From: Adineta vaga
Taxonomy: Eukaryota > Rotifera
Assembly (NCBI GenBank): GCA_021613535.1
Contig: CP075495.1
Span: 2,294,001 to 2,358,000 of the forward strand
Direction: 5' to 3'
Length of the DNA stretch: 64,000 bases
The notes beneath the pieces were generated by a model, which saw nothing but the letters and a program-made list of their open reading frames with translations, searched no databases and was not told the origin of the DNA. The stretch's first letter is position 1. The number at the start of each line of letters is the position of its first letter. Made by a program: the position numbers and the translations under genes. Positions 10,808 to 22,059 of this stretch are shown piece by piece.

Positions 10808-12234
10808 ATGGCTTTAAAGATCTCTTTTATATTTCTCGCTCTATTCATCTGCTTTTACTTTGTAAATATTGTTTCAACTAATGAAGAAGAATGTCAGTTA
10901 TCTCGACAGAATGACATGGTTGATGATTGTAATTGTCGTATATCTGATATTAATGAATTGAATAATCAACGTTTATATCCATTATTACGACAAATTGTTA
11001 AGAAGAATTACTTTCGATTCTTTCCTGTTAATTTGAAAAAGAAATGTCAATTCTGGCCTGATCATGGTCAATGTTCACTTCGAACATGTGCAATCAAATC
11101 TTGTCCAATTGACAAATTACCCGAAAATCTTCGTGAAACATTCAATAGTAATAAACTTATTCGTTCTGCAATGAATAAACCAGATGAACAAAAACCAGAA
11201 CAATGTCCACCTACGGATAGCAATTCATCACTCGGTGTTGTTAATAAAGATTTAAGTGCTGAACATAAACAAACAATTGAAAATTGGTTGAAATTCGATG
11301 ATATTCAATCCGATAATTTTTGTGATGTTGACGATGAAACTTCTTCGGAATTAGAATATATTGATTTATTACTCAATGTTGAACGTTTTACGGGTTATAC
11401 AGGTGAATCAACACAAAGAGTTTGGTCAGCAATTTACAATGAAAATTGTTTTTTCCTACCCGATTCGAAACCCTATTATAATCTTCGACAAAAACGTTTA
11501 AATGCAGATAAGATGTGTCTTGAAGGTCGAACATTTTATCGTCTTATCTCTGGTCTTCATTCAAGTATTAGTATTCATTTATGTGCGCAATATTTCTTTC
11601 CAGCCGTTGGCGGTGGTTATTCTGGCTCCGATGGACGATGGGGACCAAATCTTGAAGAATTTCGTCGTCGTTTTGATCCCGAAACAACAGATAGCGAAGG
11701 TCCTGCATGGTTAAAAAATCTTTATTTTATCTATTTGATTGAATTACGTGCTATCTATAAAGCACGTGATTATCTACAAAGTCAAACCTACTTTACTGGC
11801 AATCAAACGGATGATATACTTACAAAAAAATTATTAACAGAACATCTGTTTCAGGAAATTGAACCATTTGCAAATTATTTCAATGAAAATGATCTTTTCA
11901 AAAATGGGAATGAAGAATTGAAAAATGAATTTCGAGAACATTTCCGAAATATTAGTCGAATTATGGATTGTGTTGGTTGTGATAAATGTAAATTATGGGG
12001 TAAATTACAAGTGCAAGCATTAGGTAAGAAAGAAAGAAAAAAAGAGTTTTTTTTTGTGAAATTTTATTTTTTTTCTTAGGAACAACATTGAAAATTCTTT
12101 TTGCTGAAAGTCCTATTCAATTACAACGATCGGAAGTTGTTTCACTAATCAATGGTTTTACTCAGTTGTCAACGAGCATCTATCGACTTGAACATGCATT
12201 TAAGACATGTCTGAAGAACCATATTGAACTCTAA
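10808..12234 (+). CDS. ERO1: ERO1, endoplasmic reticulum disulfide oxidase
   Basis: Two exons, 10808-12023 and 12080-12234, giving 456 residues (animal ERO1 is about 460-470). ERO1 is the FAD-dependent oxidase that reoxidises PDI using oxygen in the ER lumen. Visible features: a signal peptide (residues 1 to about 24), the shuttle disulfide CAIKSC near residue 100, FAD-pocket sequence (TGYTGESTQRVW, ISGLHSSISIHL), and the active-site CVGCDKCKLWGKLQ near residue 395. The last exon carries LKILF and the closing helix. The longer unspliced reading of exon 1 runs into the intron and is not used. It heads a plus-strand row of four genes. Confidence 0.95.
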
Positions 12235-12641
12235 CACAGAAGAAACAGAACGAATGGAAATTTGTTCTTTGTTTATTCTTCATTTTCTTCTTCGTCTCCT
12301 CTTCTTCTACTTCGTGGTGATAGACTCAATATGTAACTGCTTGCTTTTGCTGCTATGCCTTCCTAGTCAGTCAAAACTACCAAAAACAATGGTGATTGCA
12401 ATCAAAATTTTGAGAAGAAAAAAGCATATTTATATATCTATGACGATACTCATTGTATTCATTCATTTTATATAGATTTTATTTGCATTCCGACGTTATA
12501 TTTTCCTCCTCTTCTGCTTCTTCTTTTGTGTTGTTCTTGTTACTCAAAAAAAAAACCACTCGACTCATATTCAAAGATTTTGTATTATTTTCTTGTTTAT
12601 GAAATAAGAATACTCACCGTGACTTATATTATAGATTTAAG
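12235..12641. other. Intergenic ERO1-TAB1
   Basis: About 407 nt, T- and C-rich, with short spurious ORFs. A TTATATTATAG acceptor-like site (AG at 12633-12634) stands 7 nt before the TAB1 ATG. No gene seen. Confidence 0.5.
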
Positions 12642-14241
12642 ATGGCAGCTGCTCTTACATCCACAGATACTCGTGCAAATTCAAGTAATCTTGTTAACTT
12701 TAATCCATGTCAACATACATTTGTTGCAACACGAACGAAACAAGATCATACGAATAATTCTGAACAGAATTCTTCACGTCCAACTGTTCCACGTGTATGT
12801 CGTCTTCGAACACGTGATAATGCCATGGCAATTTATGCACTTGTTGATCCAATTGATACTAATATGCTTGCATCAGATGTCAGTGTCAATATGCTTGTCG
12901 AACAATTGAGTGAAGTTTCATTTGAAGATGATTCTTATAAAGAAAAAATCAATGATATAATGCAAAAGATTTTTTATGAAATCGAAAATCGTCTATTACA
13001 TATGACATTCGATCATGCCGAAGAGAAAATTTCAACAGAACCATCAAGTGTGAGTGCAGCTGAAAAACTTTTACCTTCATTAGATGAAGCAGAATCAGGT
13101 GCATTTTTATTTGCTGCTACAGTTACACAATCATATGTTTATATCGGTTATGTTGGTATGGATATTTCTTTTCTTTTCTTTTCCTTTGATTTCCATTTGC
13201 ATTTTCTTTCAGGAACAATTCGAGCTTTTCTTATATCGAATAATAATGGTGAATTAAGTATTTCATATAATCGACCACAATTTTATCATACGGGTTCATT
13301 ACATACGATAGATAATGAAGATGAAAGTCGTCGATTGAAAAATCTTGATGTCGATTTAGATAAAATGAGAAATGAAGGTGTAGATAAGACATTATCGAAA
13401 TTTACACGTTGTATTGGGTAAATAAAATTGTTTTTCTTTTTCAAATATTGTTCTATTGATTATTTTTCTAGGAAATTATCCGATAAATTACTTTCATCAG
13501 CAGCATCAGCAAATGATGTCAATGAAGCACGTTGTAATCCATTGATATGTGAACCAACTCCTTATAAATTTAAAATAATGCCGAATGATTATGCTCTTGT
13601 TCTAATGACTGATAAACTTTATCAAATGTACTTGAAAACAGGTAGATTTCGAAAGTTTGTATAACTTTATATAAATATTATATACTTTAGGTATTGCCGA
13701 ACAAGAAATTCCATCGGATTTCTTAAATCTTCTTCGTGAATCCATGGATTCTCCGGATTCTGCTGAACATATTCTTAGTAAAATCGAACAACGATATCGA
13801 GCTCAAAATAATTCCACTCATGATGATATTGATATACAAGATATGGGTTTATTAATTCATTTTTTTCTTCAAGGAAAAACATCAAATTCATCTTCTTCGC
13901 AAACAATAAAATTAAATCATAGTCGACGTATTTGTAGTGGTGAAGTTACTGTTGATGAAGTAAGAAAATTCATTAATAAACATAAAGAAATGCAACAACG
14001 ACGAGAGAAAGATCGTCATTCATCAGCTAGTTATGGACATACACGTGAAACTCAATCATACAATAGTACAATTGAACCATATGTTCAATTTGATGTTTAT
14101 GAAAAATTAGTAAAAGATAATGATGATTTACGTCAAGCGAATGATTATATTACTGAACTTCTCTATACTCAATCAACATCGATGATTGAAGAGAAATTAA
14201 ATGAATTTCTCGAAAAACATCCATCTTTAAAATGCGATTAA
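12642..14241 (+). CDS. TAB1: TAB1-like, TAK1-binding PP2C pseudophosphatase
   Basis: Four exons, 12642-13155, 13213-13417, 13472-13641 and 13691-14241, giving 479 residues. A PP2C-fold domain fills the N-terminal about 370 residues. The usual metal-binding GDSR is replaced by GTIR (GYVGTIRAFL), and the SDGLWD region by VLMTDKLYQ, as in TAB1, so it should be catalytically dead. Near the C-terminus PYVQFDVYEKL matches the TAK1-binding motif of vertebrate TAB1 (PYV-x-aromatic, then aromatic-x-x-Leu). TAB1 activates the kinase TAK1 in TGF-beta, cytokine and immune signalling. DGK-epsilon starts 121 nt downstream on the same strand. A diverged PP2C is the only serious alternative. Confidence 0.85.
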
Positions 14242-14362
14242 ATATATATGTTCTCTCGAAACAAAATTCAATTATTTGTTTTAAATTTTATTGTAAATTT
14301 TTCTTTATGCTTTCATTATTTTCTCCTCCATTTCAGATGTATTTGACATCTCCTAATCAGAC

Positions 14363-16481
14363 ATGCGTATTCAATCATTAACAGATAATTTTTGGTCCAT
14401 AGGTTTATTTTGTTCGGTTGTAACCGGTTTTATTGTCATTGTTTCTTGTTTAACTAAACGGCGTCGACGATATTTTCATCTTCATCGACTTGTTGACGAC
14501 ATTCATCATTTATGGCCATTTGATGATTATCTTATTCAACCAACTTTATGTAATGTTTGTTCATCCACATTATTAGCTGGTTTTCATTGTTCATCGTGTG
14601 GCATTTATTTGCATGAACGTTGTGTACGTCCTGCTCGACGACTTTATCATTGTAAACATATGACAAATACTCAAGAACAACATCAACATCAATGGACGCG
14701 TGGAAATCTACCATTAGAATCCGAATGCATGATTTGTCATCGTCCATGTGGAGCCGAACCAAGATTATGTGATTATCGATGTATATGGTGTCAACGAATT
14801 GTACATGATTCATGTATGAGAGCATTACCAACTAGTTGTGATCTAGGAGAATTTCGACAATTGATCATTCCAGTAATTTGAAGAGGTTTTCTTCTTTAGT
14901 TTGACTTATTTTCTTTTGTTTTTGATAGCCGAATGCAGTTGTTTCACGAACAGGAAATAAACAGATTGTTGGATATGCTCATTCAGTTGTTGAACGTATT
15001 TTACCATGTGAAATTGAAGATTGGAAACCATTATTAGTCATTGGTAATCGAAAATCAGGTGGAGCTAATACTGATCTAGTCTTGAATTCCTTTCGAACTT
15101 ATTTAAATTCAGTTCAAGTAAGAAATACATATCGATTATTTGTTTTCTTATTTATAACTATATAGGTTATTGACATATCAACTATTGCACCTGTTTCAAT
15201 TCTTGAATGGTGTAATTGCCTTCCAGATATTGGTTTTTATATTCTTGTCTGTGGTGGAGATGGAACTGTTAATTGGATTTTAGAAAGCATTGAAAATGCA
15301 ACATCAGGAGTAAATATTAAAATAACAATGGCAATTAATGATTTTTTTTATTTATTGCTAGATAAAACCAGCGGTTGGTATCCTTCCAATGGGCACAGGG
15401 AATGATTTAGCCCGTATTCTACAATGGGGTCATGGAGAAGATTCAGCTGTTGATGTTAGTCTCTTTCTAAAACGATTACATGCTGCTAAAGTTGTTGCAC
15501 TCGATCGGTAACGATTTTTCTACTCAAATGAATCAATTGTTTACAAAATCTTTTCTTTTTCTTAATAAGATGGTCGGTAGATATAAGTGCTACTGCTCGA
15601 CATTTTGGTGTAGCAACAGCAAGTGCACGTGTATGTATTATTCGTTGATTATTTTGGAAAATGGATTCATTTTCTTTTTTGTTTTCTTTTGATTGAATAG
15701 AATATGCGTATGTCGAATTATTTCTCTGTTGGTTGTGATGCATTGGTTACATTGAATTTTCATCGTCGTCGTGAAAAAATTCCGGAATTTTTTGCTAGTC
15801 GTTTCGTAAATAAATTACATTATTTTCATTACGGAACAGTAGATACATTCTTAAGTATGTTCTCTTCAATATATTTAGAAAAAAGACTAATTTGTTTTTC
15901 TCTTATTTAGAGGAATGTAAAGACTTACAGAACAATGTAATTGTACGTAATTCGAACTGTCTTACTCTTTCTACAATGAAATTGTATTTATGCATTTTTA
16001 GCTTGAAATGGATGGACGAATTATTGAGAATCTTCCAGCATTAGAAGGTATTTGTATACTAAATATTCCATCATGGGGTGCTGGTGTTCGTGTTTGGGGT
16101 GCAGGAGAAAATATTCCAGTGCAAAAGTAAAATAGAGAAGGGACAATTCGTCTTGTAAAAAAATGTTTGATTTTCTTTAGAATTGATGATGGTTTGGTTG
16201 AAGTATTTGGTATTTATAGTTCATTTCATATTGCTCAAATGCAAGTTGGTCTTGCCGATCCATTTCGTATTGGACAAGCTCGTCGAGTTAAAGTAATATA
16301 TTTCTTTTTCTTTCCTGTCATCATCTATTATGAAAAATTATATTCTTTTATTGTTTAGTTAACACTCAAACGTCGTTTTCCTTGTCAATGTGATGGAGAA
16401 CCATTTGAAGAAGGACCCTGTTTTGTTGACATCCAACATTTTACACAAGCAAAAATGTTAATGAACGTTTCTAGCAATTGA
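14363..16481 (+). CDS. DGKE: Diacylglycerol kinase epsilon
   Basis: Ten exons (14363-14872, 14929-15117, 15166-15309, 15362-15507, 15570-15630, 15701-15854, 15911-15942, 16002-16126, 16181-16292, 16359-16481), giving 531 residues. Domain order is that of DGKE: an N-terminal hydrophobic helix (about 10-30), two C1 zinc domains (LCNVCSS...[16 protein letters not shown]...CQRIVHDSC), then the kinase core with CGGDGTVNW and [13 protein letters not shown] and the accessory domain ([20 protein letters not shown]). It phosphorylates diacylglycerol to phosphatidic acid; the family member prefers arachidonoyl-DAG. A strong acceptor (CTCCTCCATTTCAG, AG at 14335-14336) lies upstream, and an out-of-frame ATG at 14337 opens a 14-codon uORF overlapping the main start. 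Confidence 0.95.
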
Positions 16482-17031
16482 AACTCTTTTTTCTTGCACT
16501 TATCTTATATGTTCCGGTGATGCTTTCTACTTTATATTCTACAGCACATCTCACACTTTGGCATTTGTTTAACAGAAAAATCAAATCATAAAGTCTGAGT
16601 CTGATCCTCCACTTTTTTGTCTATATTTATCAGATAATCTATGTGTTGTTCGTGTGTATCTATGACATAATCAAGAGTTTCTATCTCTATACGTTTTATT
16701 CGATTTTACTTTTCTTTTTTTTTCGTCCTCTCAATATTGACATTTTCAAATTTTTTTTTCTTCTCTTAAAATAAAACAGTGAGTAATTTCTAACAGGTGG
16801 TATGTAACATGTATTTTTCGTGAGAAAAAAAATGCCATTGATAAGAACGCGAGATAAATACGTTTTATGCAACGAGACACAGAATGAGAGAAGAGAAAAA
16901 AAAAGTGTTCTTGAGAATGTTATTGTAATGGCATTAAATTCACTACTATATACACTATAGTATAAGCGTCTAATAAATATTTATTTTGGTAAAATAAAGT
17001 CTAACGAAACATTTTATTAGACAGACCAAAA
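16482..17031. other. Intergenic DGKE-SLC17
   Basis: 550 nt with poly-A signal-like AATAAA sites and a TTTTATTAG acceptor-like site (AG at 17019-17020), 11 nt before the next ATG. No coding region seen. Confidence 0.5.
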
Positions 17032-18929
17032 ATGGATGTTGAACGACCAAAATCAGGTAGGTTTTGAGTTCGAATCTTTTTTATATGATTGTGAAACTAT
17101 AGTGTCATTCTTGTGTTCGATTCGGGTGGCTGTTGCATTTGTTGGATTTCTTGGAATGATTGCACATTATTCACAAAAGATCAGTGTTGGTATTGCACTT
17201 GTTTGTATGGTAAATCATTCAGCTATTGCTACTTCACAAAATTCTCTTGCGAAGTCATTCACACAAACGGATCTTGATTGTCCATCGTTGAATAATTCTG
17301 TTAAAATTGTAAATGAAAATGTTTTACTTGGTTTTTCTTCATTCTCAAGGAATTCTTTTGTTTTTCTCTAGGAAGGTCCATTTCCATGGACAAAAAATAT
17401 TCAAGGAATTATCTTAGGAGGTTATTTTTGGGGATATTTAATTACTGAAGTACCAGGTGGATATCTTGCTGGACGTTATGGTGCTCGATTTATATTTGGT
17501 GGAGCGATGATTATAGCTGGACTTTTTTCAGTTGTCATACCATGGGGTGCACATTTACATTGGGGAATATTTTGGTTTTTACGATTAATTGTTGGTCTTG
17601 CACATGGAGTCATATGGCCAAGTATGGCTGTTATTATGTCACATTGGGCACCGCCAAGTGAACGAGGCAAACTAGTTGGTTTTATGAATGCTGGTAAATG
17701 ACATTAGTATGAAATAAGAAGAAAATATTTTGTTTTGTTTCTTTTTTCTTATAGGTGCTCAAATTGGTAATGTTTTAACTTTATCAATTGGGGGTCTCAT
17801 GTGTTCATGGGATTTTGCTGGTGGTTGGCCTTTAATCTATTATTCGACAGGTATTCTCGGATTAATTTGGGGTATTTTTTGGATTATATTCTATGCGGAT
17901 TCACCTGGTGATCAACGTTGTATTAGTCGCGCGGAAAAAGAATATATTCTCGAAACAACACAACAACAATTATCAAATCATACGAAAAATGAATTTCAAG
18001 CTCCATGGAAAGCAATTTTAACATCACCAGCTTGTTGGGCACTTTTCATTGTTCATACATGTAATAATTGGGGTACTTACACTTTTTTAACATCCATACC
18101 CAAATATATGGCAGAAGTATTGAAATTTGACATAAAATCGGTAAGGAAGAGAAAAATTCAAGTGAAATTATTTGATTGTTTTCTTCTATGATTTAGAATG
18201 GATTGCTTTCATCATTACCGTACATTATGTTTTGGTTTAATATAAATCTCTCAGGTGCAGTAGCTGATATGCTCATTCGAAAAAAAACGTTAACTCGAAC
18301 ACAAACAAGAAAACTGTTTAATGTATTAGGAAATCTAGTTCCAGCTATATTTGTTGTTGGTTTAGCATTTATGACGTGTAAAATAAAATATATTGCCGTA
18401 GCTCTATTAACAATCGGTGTTACTTTTACGTAAGTAGAATCTATATCTATTTCATCGTTAATTCAATTTTTATATAGAGGATGTTGTTATGGAGGAGGAT
18501 TTATGTTGACAGCAAATGATGTTGCTCCTGCGTATGCAGGAATTATTTTTGGTATATCGAATACATTTGCTACTTTACCTGGTATCCTTAGTCCATATGT
18601 TGTTGGTCTGCTTACAGAAAAAGTTTGTATTTATATTTGGAAAGATTTTTGAGAGAAGAAACTATGAATATGTTTAGGATTCGAATAATTGGCGTTATGT
18701 TTTCTTTATTTGTGCAGCAGTTTATGTGATTGGAATGATTGTATTCTTATTCATTGGTTCAGGTGATGTACAACCATGGGCAGTAACAGATACAAAAAAG
18801 TCTACTATTGAAGAAGAAGCAGTACCTCTTGCCGGTAATGTTTTATTGCTTCTCTTTTTCTCGTATCTTGTAAATTATCTTCATTTAGAACCAGTGGTCA
18901 CTTCATTATCAAAAGAATCGAAGGAATAA
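17032..18929 (+). CDS. SLC17 family anion transporter (sialin/vesicular type)
   Basis: Eight exons: 17032-17056, 17103-17308, 17372-17693, 17755-18140, 18197-18429, 18478-18622, 18678-18834 and 18889-18929, giving about 504 residues. The exon 2 donor is ambiguous by 12 nt. Major-facilitator fold with about 12 helices. SLC17 hallmarks: KISVGIALVCMVNH in the first helix and loop, WTKNIQGIILGGYFWGYLITEVPGGYLAGRYGAR, GVIWPSMAVIMSHWAPPSERGKL, and LVGNLVPAI-like and NTFATLPGILSPYVVG segments. The family moves organic anions (sialic acid, glutamate, urate, phosphate) driven by protons, sodium or voltage, often in lysosomes or synaptic vesicles. The substrate cannot be read from sequence. The small 5' exon and its join are inferred from phase only. 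Confidence 0.88.
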
Positions 18930-18968
18930 TAAAAGAAAAACTCTACTATTTCATTTTCGTAGTTAGTC

Positions 18969-19430
18969 TCAATAATTTGATATTATTCTATTAATGTGTG
19001 TGTGTTTTGTACATCGAAATTTTATATGTAACAATGCATTTTTTCTGCGATGTTTCATAAGATTATCACCTGATGCATATTGTCTCCTTTTATGACTTAT
19101 TGAACTGGATGTTTTTTTAAATTTTTGTTGTGATGATATAGATTGAGATTTTGTATTAGCAATTGATTTCGATGCAACAATAGGTTTATCATTAGCAATC
19201 GGTAAAATCGTTCGACAAGGATATATAGATGGAACTTGTAAATCTAGTTTAGCATTCGATGGATCAATAGTATTTGAATTGTGTTGGTTTAATTGCTGAA
19301 GTTCAAGACGCCAGAGATCTTCAATGGCTACTTTTAATGTATATAAGGCATGTTGAAAATTTTGATAATGTGCAGATTGGAATTGAGGATCTATTTTTTT
19401 CGAGGAAAGGTTTTCAAATGTATTCAGCAT
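18969..19430 (-). CDS. Unassigned small basic protein
   Basis: An open frame of 153 codons with no recognised domain. The N-terminal third looks alpha-helical (FQHALYTLKVAIEDLWRLELQQL), the middle is Ser/Lys-rich and disordered-looking, and the C-terminus is strongly basic (HKRRQYASGDNLMKHRRKN). It runs tail-to-tail with SLC17, 39 nt between stops. Length, ATG start and amino-acid make-up favour a real gene, but a chance ORF antisense to the SLC17 3' UTR cannot be excluded. Confidence 0.45.
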   Translation of the reverse strand: MLNTFENLSSKKIDPQFQSAHYQNFQHALYTLKVAIEDLWRLELQQLNQHNSNTIDPSNAKLDLQVPSIYPCRTILPIANDKPIVASKSIANTKSQSISSQQKFKKTSSSISHKRRQYASGDNLMKHRRKNALLHIKFRCTKHTHINRIISNY

Positions 19431-20074
19431 CGATAATAAAATTTTTGAATAAAAAAATACTTGATAATGCGCTAAAACTTATTTCATTACGATAGAACTG
19501 TGACAAACTATCGACTGCCATCTATCTTTTACTATATAGATTTCGTAAGTTTTCATGGATTTGAATTGAAATGAATGCATTCAATCAAATAGCTATTATT
19601 GTTCGTAGTAAATTATATGTTTGACGAAAACGATGGTATTTTGATAAGGAGGACGCATCGTTCACTACTATATATTATATACTACTACTACTACTACTAG
19701 TTCTTATCTATTCGATGAGTCATCTAAATCTGACATCACTTATTAAAATGTGCGTTCTTCCTTTCTGTTTTTCTCTCTTCCTAGTTCTAGAGTAAAACAA
19801 TTTTATCGATACATTTATATTCATGTACAGTAATGAGAAGTCGAAACAAAGAATTGAGTTATTGATTTAGTTTTAATGGCACTATCGTTTAAGCTAAGAG
19901 ATTGATTTTTTTCATGTTGAAGTGTTTTGTATTTGTAGCAGTTGATTTCTTCGAGAATCGATGACATTTTCTAATCAAATACTCTCGTCAATATTTCCAG
20001 AAAAACATAGATGTCGTTAAAGACATTTTTTTCATGTAATGTAATATTCTAGATTTGTATTAGAGCACTTGATA
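19431..20074. other. Intergenic with TAC microsatellite
   Basis: About 640 nt between the start of the unassigned minus ORF and ST13. It holds an ACT/TAC triplet repeat at about 19676-19699 and must contain the ST13 promoter. An acceptor-like ATTCTAG lies at 20047-20053. No gene seen. Confidence 0.5.
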
Positions 20075-21787
20075 ATGCCTCAAAATATTCCAACTGAACA
20101 TGTACGTCTTCTTCGTCAATTTGTCACATTATGTGAAGCACAGCCTGAACTACTTCAAGCACCTGAACTTGAATTTTTTCGACAATGGCTTGCTAAGTAA
20201 AGACTAAATGTTTTTTGAATATTCAATTACAATTAATTTCTATTTCTAAAACTAATGAATATTTAGATTAGGAGCAACAATTCCTGCCGAAAAGAGTCAC
20301 CATAGTTCTGAAAGCAGAGAAACACCTAATGCTGCTGCTGCTGAGGAAGCAGTACATCATCGAAAAGTCAAGAAGAAGCATCAAAAGTTGAAAGTGAACC
20401 AGAGAGTGATTTGGGTAAGTTCAATATTTTTCATGATCTCTTCGATGAATATTTATTTCTCTAGAATTGGATATGACTGGTGTTGTTGAAGGTGATCATG
20501 ATGATTCACCACAAGCCATGGGTGATCCAAATGTTGAGGTAGAATTGGATTTTTTTGAAAGAAATCATAACGAACATTGATATACATTTTTTTTACTAGG
20601 TAACAGATGCGATGTCAGAACAAGCCGATGCCAAACGAACTGAAGCGCAAGCAAAACTTTCCGAAGGTGCATTGGAAGAAGCTATTCCATTGTTTACACA
20701 AGCAATTGAAAATAATCCACAATCAGCTATTCTGTATGCTAAACGTGCGCAATGTTATATTAAACTTCAAAAACCAAATGCAGCCATACGTGACTGTAAT
20801 CGAGCTTTAGAAATCAATGAGAACTCACAGCAAGCATTGAAATGGAGAGGAAAAGCAAATCGGTAAAACAAAAAAAGACAATCTTGACATAACTTGTTCT
20901 GTTTTTTTTTTCAAGTATGTTGGGTAATTGGGAAGCGGCATACAAAGATTTCTGCAAAGCACAAATATCTGATTTTGATGAAGATGTACAAATATGGTGT
21001 AAAGAAGTTGAAGCAAATGTAGAATGTTTAATTTTTTTAAATTTTCTATATCGAAAATAATTCGATTGATTTAGGCGAAAAAAGTTACTGAACATAAACG
21101 TAAATATGAACGACGTCGAGAAACAAAAGAAGTTGAAGCTAAACGTGAACGTATCCGTAAAGCTCAAGAAGCTTATGCCAAAGCAGACCAAGAAGAAAAC
21201 GAACGACGAGCACGTGAACAACAATCACGCTTTGCTGGAGGTCAACAATATCCTGGATTTCCAGGTAATACAATTGAAATATTAGCTATTTTGTTATGCT
21301 GAACATGTACTTTTATTTAGGTGGCATGGGAGGTATGGGTGGGCCAGCAGGTATGGGTGGCGCTGATTTAGGTGGCCTAGGCTCCGTAATGAATGATCCA
21401 GAAATATTAGAAGCATTACAAGATCCCGATGTACAAAAAGCTTTTGCGGTAGGTTATAATCTTTCATTTATTTCTTCATTCTATTCATTGACTTGATGCG
21501 ATGCATTGAGATATATATATAAAACAAAAACGCATTGTCTCTTTTTTTTTGTTGAATCGATATTGAAGATCATGCTTGTTTTCTAGGACGTGAGCACAGA
21601 TCCATCGAAATTAGCTGCCCATCAAAGCAATCCTAAAGTACGCAAAGTAATGGAAAAACTTGCCAAGAAATTCGGTGGTGCAGGTGGACCTATGGGCGGT
21701 GGTTTTCCAGGTTTTCCAGGTGGAATGGACGATAATTTCGGTGGTGCGGGTGGAGCTGGTGCAGCAGATTCCAGCGATCTTGATTAA
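20075..21787 (+). CDS. ST13: ST13/HIP Hsc70-interacting co-chaperone, with an apparent 1-nt frame break
   Basis: Eight exons: 20075-20196, 20267-20414, 20465-20538, 20600-20862, 20916-21018, 21075-21264, 21321-21448 and 21587-21787. HIP binds the ATPase domain of Hsp70/Hsc70 and stabilises its ADP state. Visible parts: N-terminal dimerisation domain (residues 1 to about 45), acidic linker, TPR block (SEGALEEAIPLFTQAIE; ILYAKRAQCYIKLQKPNAAIRDC), charged helix (HKRKYERRRE), a Gly/Met-rich segment and a C-terminal DP/STI1 domain (DPEILEALQDPDVQKAF; NPKVRKVMEKLAKKFG). Frames before and after exon 2's GCT repeat (about 20320-20375) disagree by one missing base. The rest is intact, so an assembly indel or a heterozygous allele is more likely than loss of this housekeeping gene. 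Confidence 0.9.
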
Positions 21788-22059
21788 TTTACTTTTTTTT
21801 CTTTGACATTTTATGAACAACAAATTTTCTTTTCCTTTCATTTCTTTAATTTCATACGATCAACGATTCAAGATAGTCTTGATTTAGTCAATGACAATAT
21901 CATTTTCAGTTTTTTTTCCGATTTTTTTTTGTCTCATACAATAAAAGTACAACAATCTAAGAAAATGTATTTAAAACTAGAATGAAACAAGAATATGCGC
22001 GAAATCTTATTGATTCTTCTTTACTTCGATATGTATATTATGTTTAATTTATTATTTTA
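21788..22059. other. Short intergenic
   Basis: 272 nt, T-rich, with an ATACAATAAAAG poly-A-like site near 21940. No gene seen. Confidence 0.4.

Noticed and set aside
14532-14831. 99-codon minus ORF rich in Asp, Val and His
   Set aside because: Antisense shadow of the DGKE C1 domains, arising from CAT/GAT codon bias.
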